Positions 16,201-24,874 of a DNA stretch of 28,134 bases are shown one piece after another; position 1 is the first letter of the stretch; each line of letters begins with the position of its first letter. The translations under genes and the position numbers were made by a program. The DNA is taken from the NCBI GenBank assembly GCA_001275005.1, contig JWZX01003103.1, positions 1 to 28,134 on the forward strand. Direction: 5' to 3'. Under the pieces are notes generated by a model, which was given only the letters and a program-made list of their open reading frames with translations, was not told the DNA's origin and did not search any database. The stretch is from Chrysochromulina tobinii (Eukaryota > Haptophyta > Prymnesiales > Chrysochromulinaceae).

Positions 16201-18237
16201 ATGTCGGTGAAGGTCCAGCTCTATGTCTACGACCTCTCCCAGGGCCTGGCACGCACGCTATCGATGCAATTCCTCGGAGTGCAGCTCGACATCGTTCCGC
16301 ACACGGGCATTGTCGTCTTCGGAAGAGAGTACTTTTACTCTGGTGGCCTGCAGGCGCTTCCCAAAGACCAGTTTGCCCGCTCTCACGGAATACCGACGTG
16401 TGAAATCGTCGAGCTCGGTGAGACGGAGGTACCTCGGGAGCTCTTCGAGGAGTTTGTGGACGCGCGTCGCGACGATTACTCCGCGGCCAAGTACGATTTG
16501 CTCACTCATAATTGCAATCATTTCACTGAGGAGGCGACCCAATTCCTCCTCGGCAAGAGCATCCCGGAGCGCATCCGCCAGGTGCCGGAGATTGTGATGC
16601 GCACACCGATGGGCGCCATGTTTGCACAGATGCTCGAGGGCAATCGTTTCGACCCGGTGCAGGGCGGCGCGCTGGGCAGCGTGGGCAGCACAGCCCCCGC
16701 CGGCACGGGTGCTGCCATGAGTACTGCTGACATCCTCGGCGCCCTGGGTAGCATCGCTCCTCCCATGCCTGCAGCCCCGGCCACTCCGCGCGCGAGCGAG
16801 CCGCCGACGCCACAGGCGCCAGTTGCCGGCACGCCGCGCGCCACGGTGCACGACGGGCTCGCAAGTGGCGCCGTGTCCACGGTTCCCGCCACGGCGATGG
16901 CTCCTCGGCGTGGCGGCGAGCCACGTCGCTTGTCAATGGGCCCGCTGCCCACCGCGCCGTCTGCCCATGGCGCTGCTGACGAGACGCCGGCCACGAGCCG
17001 CCGGTCAGCGGCCACGCCATTGACGCGCGCCCCTCAGCCGTTGGCGCCGCTGGCCACGCCAGCGCCGACTGGGGCCAGCACTCCCGGCGCCGGCACGCCC
17101 TTCGTGACGCCGGCGGCCCGAGCGCCACGGGCACCGTTCACCTACCCCTCGATGCAGCCGCTGACGGCCAAGGATGGCCCGACGGCTCCAGTTCTCGCGA
17201 ACGTCAGGGCGGCCGTGAAGGCAGACGCTACCATGTCCGAGGAGCGGCGCGCTGCTTTCGAGGCAGACTTGCAAGCCGCCTTCGACGACCCTAATCTCAT
17301 CGACACTGCGCGCGCCGCTCAGATTGCTGCAGATGTGCTTGCGCTGCTGCGCGTGTGGCCACCCGCCAAGCAGTTCGGGCTGCTCTACCTCACGCGCGTG
17401 CTCGCGGCCTCATCGGACGCCGTGAGCGCCGCGCTGCTGAGCGTGAAGCTACCGGTGACACTGCTGAGCGCAAGAGCGGCTCTAGAGCTGGGGGCGCCCA
17501 CCCCGGCGCCTCGCGCGGCGCGTCTGATGGCATTGGCACTCGTGACGAACCTTGCCTCCCGGAGCAGCGGTGTGGTCGCGCTGGTCACCGGATCCGACCC
17601 CGAACGAGAGACGAGTGCGTCGGCGAGCGCCATGAGCCCTCACATGAGCCCGGTGGGTGGCGTTCTCTCACAGGCAGCGGCTCCCGAATCAACCGCCGCC
17701 CGCAACGACGCCGCCGCCAGCAACGACGCCCCCGCCACCGCCGACGCCGCCACCGACGCCGCCGCAGGTACTCTAGATGTTCCGGGACTGGCGGTCGTGG
17801 CGGCGGCGGTGGCCGCGCTCCGAGAGACCTCGGATGCTGCCCTGTGCCAGATGGGGGCGGCACTCGCGTACAACGTCTCGTTACATCTGCGCGCTCTACC
17901 CGCTGAGTGCTCCGAGCTGCGCTCCAAGCTCGTCGCGGCGCTACTTGGTGCGGTGCTCGACGCTCTCCCTAGCCTCACCGACAAGGAGGCGGTCGGTCGC
18001 GCCCTCAGTGTGCTCGGCCATCTGTGGCACCGGCCCAAACGACCGGCCGGCGATGACAGCGCCGCGTTCGAGGGCGCGAGCGCGAGCTGCTACAGCGATG
18101 ACGTGGCGCGCGAGGAGGCGCTCGCGCTCGCCTTGTCTCTCGATGCGGGCGCGGCGCTCGACCGCTTGCAGGAGCGCTTGCCCGAGCTCGGGCATGTCGC
18201 CCTCGTCGCCGACGTCAAGGCGCTGCTACTCGAGTAA
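16201..18237 (+). CDS. DeSI/PPPDE-type cysteine isopeptidase fused to a PUL domain
   Basis: The 678-aa protein begins with a PPPDE (DeSI-1-like) thiol peptidase domain, residues 1 to about 145. The catalytic pair is visible as H34 in VPHTGIVVFG and C105 in LLTHNCNHFTEE, with YFYSGGLQ in between. DeSI proteins remove SUMO or ubiquitin from substrates or act as deacylases. A Pro/Ala/Thr-rich disordered linker spans about 150-310. The last 360 residues are a helical solenoid of PUL type (FTYPSMQPLTAKD then LLRVWPPAKQFGLLYLTRVL), the domain of PLAA/Ufd3/Lub1 that binds p97/Cdc48. The plant PPPDE-thioredoxin-PUL architecture is similar, but no thioredoxin CxxC module is present here. A Cdc48-linked deconjugating role is inferred. 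No introns are needed. Confidence 0.88.
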   Translation: MSVKVQLYVYDLSQGLARTLSMQFLGVQLDIVPHTGIVVFGREYFYSGGLQALPKDQFARSHGIPTCEIVELGETEVPRELFEEFVDARRDDYSAAKYDLLTHNCNHFTEEATQFLLGKSIPERIRQVPEIVMRTPMGAMFAQMLEGNRFDPVQGGALGSVGSTAPAGTGAAMSTADILGALGSIAPPMPAAPATPRASEPPTPQAPVAGTPRATVHDGLASGAVSTVPATAMAPRRGGEPRRLSMGPLPTAPSAHGAADETPATSRRSAATPLTRAPQPLAPLATPAPTGASTPGAGTPFVTPAARAPRAPFTYPSMQPLTAKDGPTAPVLANVRAAVKADATMSEERRAAFEADLQAAFDDPNLIDTARAAQIAADVLALLRVWPPAKQFGLLYLTRVLAASSDAVSAALLSVKLPVTLLSARAALELGAPTPAPRAARLMALALVTNLASRSSGVVALVTGSDPERETSASASAMSPHMSPVGGVLSQAAAPESTAARNDAAASNDAPATADAATDAAAGTLDVPGLAVVAAAVAALRETSDAALCQMGAALAYNVSLHLRALPAECSELRSKLVAALLGAVLDALPSLTDKEAVGRALSVLGHLWHRPKRPAGDDSAAFEGASASCYSDDVAREEALALALSLDAGAALDRLQERLPELGHVALVADVKALLLE

Positions 18238-18732
18238 ACTCTGGGATGGGATCTCAATTTATAGCGTGCTGGAACACCCTCAGTGTTTTCTGTCAAATCG
18301 GGAAATTATGATGGTGCGCTGAAAACTACCGTAGATCCGTACATATCTCGTATCTGGACCTGCCGCGCGCCGCTGCGCCCCAGTCGCCACGCCAGTCTCA
18401 AGCGACACCGCACAGTTTACGGTGTGTGGTGAGACGCGCCACGCGCGACGGCGGGTGCGGCGCGGCCGCGGGGACAGACTCCCCGTTCGGTTCCGTCCAT
18501 GATCCGTCGAGAGGTTCATCGTACTGCAAATACTAGTACCGCAAATACTTATATTCCTACACGTCCAGGCCACTTCAAGTCCTTTGCGATGGCCATTTTT
18601 CGTGCGAACTGCGAAGACGTACATGTACGTACAGTACGCATGCTCGGGGCAAGAGTGTCTTATCGAGAAGAGTTATCTTGCATGCAATAAAGTTGTCGAA
18701 ACGTCTGATACTGTAAATAGTGAAGTGGACCA
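18238..18732. other. Intergenic region upstream of the lectin-receptor gene
   Basis: No gene is supported. TACATGTA lies at 18620-18627 within ACGTACATGTACGTAC, a longer palindrome, about 105 bp before the next ATG. A missing 5' exon carrying a signal peptide for the lectin gene could lie here or further left, but I could not find one. Confidence 0.4.
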
Positions 18733-21700
18733 ATGCCGGCACCTTTGCGCGCTGGCGCTGTATCGTGTGAGTCTGTAGTATTGATCTGGCCACCCGCCAC
18801 CGGCTGGACGCCGCCGGTGCTCGAGTACGGAGTCTGGTACGCGAAAGCAGGTGAGCACCTGCAGCGGTACAGGACCGAAGGCCTCGGCTCGACGTCGCTT
18901 GAGGTCGGAGGGCTGCAGCCTGGCGTCGATTACGATTTCCAGGTCCGAGCTCGCACGAGCGAGGCGTGGCTGCAGTACTCGGTGCAGCGCCGTGAGATGA
19001 CGATGGTACCGTCCGACTTCCCGCTTCCCATCCTTGCTCCAGAGATCGTCGGCTTTCCGGACTGCTCGTCGGTGCGGCTCAAGCTGCCGGTGCTGCGCTA
19101 CTGCTTCGCGTCGACGCACATGGCGCTGCAGTACACTCGAGCCGAAGCGGGCGCGCGCTGGACGATGATTCGCGAGAATGTGCTCGGCGGCGAGATAGAG
19201 ATCAACGGGCTGCAGCGCAACGCCGTGCACCGCTTTCGGCTCGTGGGCTTCGAGGCGATGACTGCCGACTCGGTGCTCACGCCGGGCGCGTCGACGCCGC
19301 CGTTCGTGTCAGACCTGGGCAACGCGCCGCTGCTCGCAGCTCCGACGGCCACGCCCACCTCGTCCGCCTCGTTCACCCTCAACTGGCCAGGCGACTCCAC
19401 CTGCCGGAAGAATACCAACTGGCGCGTCTCCTACCGCCGAGTGGTCGACCGCTCGATCTCGACGGGCGAGGTGGCTACGCCGGTCGATCTCGGCTTTGGC
19501 GGCGCCGACGGCTACGGCACGGGCCCGAGCGGCCGGCGCCAGCTCGCTAGCTGCGCTTCGGCAGGCTGCGAGCTCCGCTGCCCAGCTGAGTTTCGTCACG
19601 TCGGGAGTGACGCGCTTGGTAGCACGTGCCTCGCGCTCTCGAACGCGCCGAAGACGACGCTCGAGGCGGAGGAGGCGTGCGCGGCGCTGGCGCCGGGCGC
19701 GACGCTCGCGCGCATCGACGACCCCGAAGAGCAGCAGCTCGCGATCCAGCTGTGCGCAGGCAGCGCCTCCAAAACTGAAGGCGTGGGCTGCTGGTTGGGC
19801 GCGAGTGATCGAACCTGCGCCGTCGAGGAGGGAGTGTGGTACGACGGCGCGCAGATCAAGGGCGGTGAGAGCGCGGGCCAGAGCCTGCAGGCGTGCTGCG
19901 ATGCATGCAGCCGCTCGCCCACCTGCGCATTCTTCGAGCTGCAGACCAGTCGCCGACGTTGCATCCTCTCGTCGTCTCGAGGAACACGACATGAGGAGGC
20001 AGCAGCTGCGGGCAGCCGACAGCTCGGGAAAGGCATCCGCGAGCTCGCATTTTCGTACGGAGCCGCCGAGCCCGCCCCCGCCGGCAGCGGAGGCTTCACG
20101 CGCATTTCGGGGCGCGTAGGCGGCGGCGAGTGGGGGTGGGTCGATGGAGCTGCACTGAGCTATACGGCATGGCTGTTCCGGCCCGATCGTACATACCGCG
20201 GCAGTGCGATCACAGGCGCGGCGTGCGTGGCGCTGGTGAGGCCCGCCGGAGCCACAACCACTTGGGGATGGGCCGAGATGCCGTGCTCGCTCAAAAAGTC
20301 GGCCATTTGCCGCGTGCCGGCCATTGGGTCCGTACCGCTGCCACCACCAGCGCCGTCGCCGCTGCCGTTTGCGCCGTTGCCCTCGCCACAGCCGGCGCCG
20401 CCGCCCCCCCCGCGCCCACCGAAGCTGCCACAGCCGCTGCCGCCGTCGTCGCCTGCACCGCCGCCGCCGCCGTCGCCGCTACCCGTGTCGCCGCCGCCGC
20501 CGCCGCCGCCGCCGCGCCCACGTGCATTGCGTGAGCTCTTGTACCCCGAGGCACAGCCGGATGATGTGAGCGGCGAGGCAGCGTGGCGGACGGCACGCCA
20601 GCACAGCGCCACGTCGGGGTGCACCTCGGGTCAGCCGCACGACGAGGGCGCACCCCGCTGCGCCGTCTCGTGTGCGCGCGAGCGCTATGCTTGGGAGTGC
20701 CACTTCTGCCGCTGCGCTGCATGCTCTTTCTGCGCGGCGCCGTCGGCCGCGGCCGCGGCCGAGCATGCCGGCTGGCACGCGCTCGACGCCAACACGAGCG
20801 CCGTGGCGCATGGCGGCGAGGAGCTCAAGATCCCACAGCTCGCATGCCCTGGTGGGTGCGAGTTCCGTGTGCATCTGATTGCATCTGATTGCATCTGAGT
20901 GCATCTGATGGCATCTGATGGCATCTGATGGCATCTGATGGCATCTGATGGATGCCTCCCACCCCTCTCGTCAGGTGGGTGCGAGTTCCGCGTGCTCGCG
21001 CTCCATCTCGACGGATGGAGCTTCTCGTCCGTGGCCTCCGCCGTCGCGGCCACCCCCGCCCTCGCGCCCATGCCCTCGGGAGGGGTGCGACTCGAGCTGA
21101 GGCTGCTGCCGAGCGCCCTGTCACTGAGTGGTGGCGAGGCGATGGTGGGCGGGCTACTGCTCCGAGATCTCGCCTCCACGCTGCACGAGCTCCCAGAGCG
21201 CTTCCATTTAGTCGAGCTGCGTCTCCACGGCCGTTTCGCCATCTTTGACGTGCGCCCGCTTGGCGGGGACGTGGGCGATCTCGGAGCGAGCTGCGTGCGC
21301 GTGCGCAAGCTCGTGCTTGCCCTCGTGGCCGACCCACACTCGAGCTTGTACAGCGCCGAGGTGGGCCGCGCCGTCGATCGTCTGGGCGGCGTATGGGCGC
21401 ACGATGCCAACGGAGTCGTGCACACGCTGCCGATGCCCTCGCGCGAGTGGGCAAGGCTGACGCTCCTCGCCGAGGGCGTTCGCCAGGCGAGCACTCACGA
21501 GGTGGGCATGGGCGCTCTTCTCGCGCTGAGCTTCGCACTCGCTCTCGTGGCTCGCTTGCGCTCGCGCTCGCCGCCTAGCCAGCCTGGAGGGCAGCCAGGC
21601 CAACGCAGCGGCGGCGGCGGCGGCAAGGGCAGCACGGCCAGGTACACCAAGGGCCTACCGTCGGAGGACGACGACAACGACGCCCTGATGACGCCCTAAT

Positions 21701-22025
21701 GACGCCCTGATTGCCTCCCTCATCAGGTACACCAAGGGCCTACCGTCGGACGACGACGACAACGACGACGACGAGGAGGAGGAGGAGGAGCTCGTGGCTG
21801 GACGGCGTGGCGGCGATGGCGGCAACGGCGAGACCAAACCTTGGGAGATTGGGAGCCATGACAAGAGCACACCTGCCGATCGCAGGCTGCACGTTGAGGC
21901 AGAGCTGCGGCACATCGAGGCGCTCGCCGCGGCACTCAAGAACCCATGTGGCACCTTCTCGAGTCATGAGAGAAACGGCCACACGCCATTGCCGCCGGTG
22001 CCGCCTCCGCCTCCGCCACCGCCTC

Positions 22026-22067
<42 letters not shown>

Positions 22068-22867
22068 TGATGCTGCCGCCGCTGCCGCCGCCGTCGGTGC
22101 AGTGGGGTGCCTTCGACGCGCCGGACGCAGCGTACGAGACGTACGAGGCGTGCCTTAGTCGGATCGTGGAGGCGCTGCGAACCAACGTGTCGCCCGCGCC
22201 GTCCGACTACCAACTGCGCGATGCGGCCATGCTGCAGCTGAGCGACTCGCAACTGCAGCTCGAGTACATGCGCCACACGGAGGCGTACCTGGACGCGAAC
22301 ACGCCAGCGAGCCTGCGAGGTATGGCGGAGATGCTCGTCATCAAGCTGGGCGAGCTTACGAACAAGTCGCGCGCGAGCCGCATGCAGATGCTCGAGCAGA
22401 TGCAGCAGCGCTCCGTGGCTCGCTCTCGCTCCTTGTCGGAGGTGGAGCGCGAGGTGGTCGCCCTCGAGCAGCAAGAGCGCTGGAATGAGCACGCGTACGA
22501 GGAGCTGCGCTCGATGCTCGCGGCCGCCCTGAGAGACCCGGATGCCCAACCGGAGCTCTTCCGGCGGCTCGCCAACCGGCGCGAGCTGCAGCTGGTCCTG
22601 ATGACGCGAGCTGAGGCGGCCAAGCTCACGCACGCGCAGATGACCGCATGGGGGACCAACGGCCTCCAGCCGCACGAGCTACGCGCCGTGTTGCACGCGG
22701 TAAGTCACGCGCCCATCAACGGCCGGCCCGCTCAGCAGTTCAAGGATCAGCTCACGGCCAAGGTGTACGACCTGCCGCCGCCCAGCGGGACGGCTTTCGC
22801 AGCCAGTGCGCGACGGCATACGTCACTCAAGATTGAAGAGCCAGTAGTTGACATGCTGTCGTACTAA
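18733..22867 (+). CDS. FN3 / C-type-lectin / PAN single-pass membrane protein, three exons
   Basis: Exons 18733-20851, 20975-21641 and 21727-22867 join in frame to 1308 aa. The ectodomain has two or three fibronectin-III-like units (about residues 10-95, 98-195 and perhaps 198-275). A C-type lectin-like domain follows (about 280-527; STCLAL, GCWLGASDR, WVDGAALSYTAW, CVALV, MPCSLKKSAICR). It is split by an Apple/PAN-like insert (about 367-413; ACCDACSRSPTCAFFELQ then CILSSS). Then come a Pro-rich hinge, a Cys-rich stretch (HFCRCAACSFC), a domain of unknown type and a short TM helix (MGALLALSFALALVARLR, about 21507-21560). The cytoplasmic side has an acidic run, a long poly-Pro tract (about 21991-22100) and a helical tail rich in Glu and Arg. 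No signal peptide is seen at the chosen ATG; an in-frame stop lies just upstream (18721), so a 5' exon may be missing. Likely a surface receptor or adhesion protein (inference). Confidence 0.78.
20852..20974 (+). other. Introner-like intron 1 of the lectin-receptor gene
   Basis: This 123-nt intron runs from donor CTG|GTGGGT to acceptor CTCTCGTCAG|GTGGGT (phase 1). A 22-bp direct repeat (20851-20872 and 20974-20995, one mismatch) spans both junctions, so each copy starts with GGTGGGTGCGAG. Between the copies are eight 10-bp units and a GATGCCTCCCACCCCTCTCGTCAG-like end (20951-20974) related to the other introns. If retained, the protein stops at 20898, before the TM helix. Confidence 0.85.
20871..20950 (+). 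repeat. 10-bp tandem repeat GCATCTGATK, eight copies
   Basis: Eight head-to-tail units fill the intron: the first two end in TT, the third reads GCATCTGAGT, and the last five are identical GCATCTGATG. The gradient from degenerate to perfect suggests expansion from the 3' side. Confidence 0.95.
21642..21726 (+). other. Introner-like intron 2 of the lectin-receptor gene
   Basis: This 85-nt intron runs from donor CAG|GTACAC to acceptor GCCTCCCTCATCAG|GTACAC (phase 2). A 44-bp direct repeat with one mismatch (21639-21682 and 21724-21767) covers both junctions, so half the intron is a copy of the start of the following exon. The rest is three 11-bp units (CGCCCTGATGA, CGCCCTAATGA, CGCCCTGATTG; 21681-21713) plus the shared end. 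If retained, translation stops at 21699, removing the cytoplasmic tail. Confidence 0.87.
21991..22090 (+). repeat. CCG/CCT trinucleotide tract coding for poly-proline
   Basis: A nearly pure run of CCG, CCT and CCA codons encodes a long proline block in the presumed cytoplasmic tail. The tract is likely length-variable. It could bind SH3, WW or profilin-type partners; the WW protein elsewhere in the window is one conceivable but unproven partner. Confidence 0.9.
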
Positions 22868-23291
22868 GACGTACTGGTTTCACTGTTAGTATGCTCCACT
22901 GAGCTGTGCACTGGCGCCACTGCGCACACGCACAAAGACAAGGACCACCATCGAGGTCGCTGTCGTCCAGTCACGGAGCAGAGTCAGGGACTGGCTCTGC
23001 CCGGATACTTGCCCGGAAAGGCAACTGAACAACCTCGACCAATACGATGATCGGTTACAGACACCCACCACTATTCACACATGAACACGGTTGTGTCACC
23101 CCCCCCGACGAAACACTATGCTCGGCGAGTGTTGAGGCGTAGAAGTCATGCCATGTAAGCATACAACCGGATGATCCCCCCCACATCAGGCCGGCATTTT
23201 CTCCTTGAAATGCTCCGACGTCAGCTCTCCCCCCCGCATGAGGCCATCCCCTCTCCCCCCCCCAAACAGCCGCGTCGAGACCTGAGCTGCG
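22868..23291 (-). other. 3' region of the copia-like element; LTR not delimited
   Basis: No gene. In the element's minus sense, RNase H ends at 23292 and two purine-rich G-tracts follow (around 23226-23237 and 23250-23266), fit for a polypurine tract. Just beyond the first of these the minus strand reads TGACGTCGG, and a TG/CA-bounded candidate LTR would be 22884-23223 (about 340 bp). The matching 5' LTR would lie beyond the right edge, so this cannot be tested here. The few bases visible outside the primer-binding site do not clearly match the proposed LTR end. Confidence 0.35.
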
Positions 23292-24010
23292 CTAGTCAGA
23301 GTTCTCGGCTGGGTGTGCCATAGAGGTGGTGTGGCTGAAGCGGAAGAGGGAGGCCGTGGCGTTGTAAAGGCGTGCCATGTAGTCACGGAAGGTGGCCTTG
23401 GGTTCGATGTGCTTTGTGAGCGCGTCAGCAGGGTTCTGCTTGCCATCGATGTTGAGAAGGACCACGATCTTGCGCGTGACGAGCTCCTGGAGGAAGCGCA
23501 CCCGCCGCGCGATGTAGGCAAGGCGCTTGATCGACGAGGCGTCGTTGGCAGCCATAACAGCAGCTTCGTTGTCGCACCAGATGCGAACTGTTTGATGTCC
23601 AAGGACGCCAAAGGAAACGAAGGCGAGGACGCTCGTGACGGAGACGAGGACGGCGCCGGCCACGGAGGCGGCGAACATCTCGGCGGCAGCCGTGTCCACG
23701 GCGGTGGAGTGCTGGCGTCTCGAGACGGCTTCCATGCAACCGCCTGCAAGGGAGATCGTGTAGCCAAGCTGAGCACGATGCGATTGCTTGTCGACGAACG
23801 TGGTGTCGCCGTCAGGGCGCGCAGGAAGACCTTTGCCGGGAAGGTCCGAGTCGACCGTGCAGAACAGCGAGAAGTCGCGAACGTCACCCATGGGGAGGAG
23901 GGCGTCCTTGGGCGGCGTAAGATCCGCTGCACTTTTCAGGTGCGAGGCGCCGTAGGTGACCCCAAGGTCTGCACGGTGAGACAGCCACAGGCGAGGATTC
24001 GTTTGGCCGC
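23292..24010 (-). pseudogene. Copia-type RNase H fragment
   Basis: The frame shows the copia RNase H signatures in order: GVTYGAS near the start (end of the RT connection), VDTAAAEMFAAS (the catalytic Glu region), VRIWCDNEAAVMAAND (the catalytic Asp in CDN), IARRVRFLQELV and GKQNPADALTKHI at the end. It would remove the RNA strand from RNA:DNA hybrids during reverse transcription. It is one frame away from the upstream RT, with the switch near 24000-24010, so a small indel has broken the polyprotein, or a sequencing error mimics this. The stop at 23292 fits the normal end of copia pol. Confidence 0.85.
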
Positions 24011-24874
24011 GGCGTAGGATTCGTGCGTCGGCGTGGCCATGTGCGCGCACACTCGGCTGACTCCGTGCGCGATGGCGGGATGAATCTGCTGAATGTAGAT
24101 CAAGGACCCCTTAAGGGCGCGGGCGTTGGCGCGCCACGCGATGTGCATCGAGGCTTCGGCGGCCGTCTCTTCACCCGCAGGCTGCAAGTCCATGATTGTC
24201 CGCGCGGTGGGCGTTGGAGGGTTGAGCGTCGAGGCCACCTCGTCAGCCAGGTGCATGCGAACCAGATCGCGGATGTGCCCGCCTGCGCTGATGGTGACGG
24301 TGCGGTTGACCAGGTCCCGCTTGGCGCCGAAGCCGAGGATCGTGTGCCACCCTCCTTGTTGCGAGAAGGAGAAGCCGTGCTTGATGATTTCGTCGTACAT
24401 CCAGTTAAGGACCGCGGTAGTGGAGGCACCGCCGATGCCGTCGTCAACGTGCGTGGCGAGCACTATACGGCCGAGCTTGTGGTCGAGGCGGTAGACGGCC
24501 TCGTCGTCGAGCGAGACCTCAAAGCCGATGCTGACGAGCGCGGCACGGAACTTCTTGGTGAAGAGGCGCGCGGCCTGGACGGTGCCGTAGATCGCCTTGT
24601 CGAGCTTCATGCACATACGTTCGCCGTTTGGGCCGACGACAGGGTCAAGGCCGGCCGCCTGATCGACGTAGACGTCGGTATCGATGTTGGAGTCGAGGTA
24701 GGCGCCTTTGAGGTCGAAGTGGAAGTCGATCCAGCCTTCGACGACCGTGAGGATGACGACCATCTTGACGGAGGTGCCGCGCGCGCCCGAGGCGAAGCTC
24801 TCGAAGTAGTCCTGACCTTTGACCTGGGAGGTGCCGACGACGCAGAAGCGCGCCTTGAACTTGTCGAGCGCGCC
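24010..24874 (-). pseudogene. Copia-type reverse transcriptase, core part
   Basis: This RVT_2-type RT runs from DKFKARFCVVG (24870-24830) through GQDYFESFASGA, FDLKGAYLDSNIDTDVYVDQ, MKLDKAIYGTVQAARLFTKK and THVDDGIGG. The catalytic YVDD box is HVDD (24439-24450), a conservative change of its first residue. It continues to KRILA, where the frame leaves the homology. The N-terminal about 70 residues of the domain, including the WVFK motif, are missing on this strand but are found on the opposite strand at 25617-25823. The open frame extends up to 25027 but that part is antisense to the other half and is not RT. Confidence 0.88.

Noticed and set aside
18499-18690. 63-codon plus frame as the missing signal-peptide exon of the lectin gene
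   Set aside because: No hydrophobic N-terminus and no clear donor joining in frame.
20871-20950. CRISPR-like direct repeats
   Set aside because: Head-to-tail 10-mers without spacers, inside a eukaryotic intron.
7487-21713. snoRNA-like box C (TGATGA) and box D (CTGA) in the intron repeats
   Set aside because: The boxes overlap as CTGATGA and are repeated at short period with no guide spacing or terminal stem; low-complexity repeat is the simpler reading.
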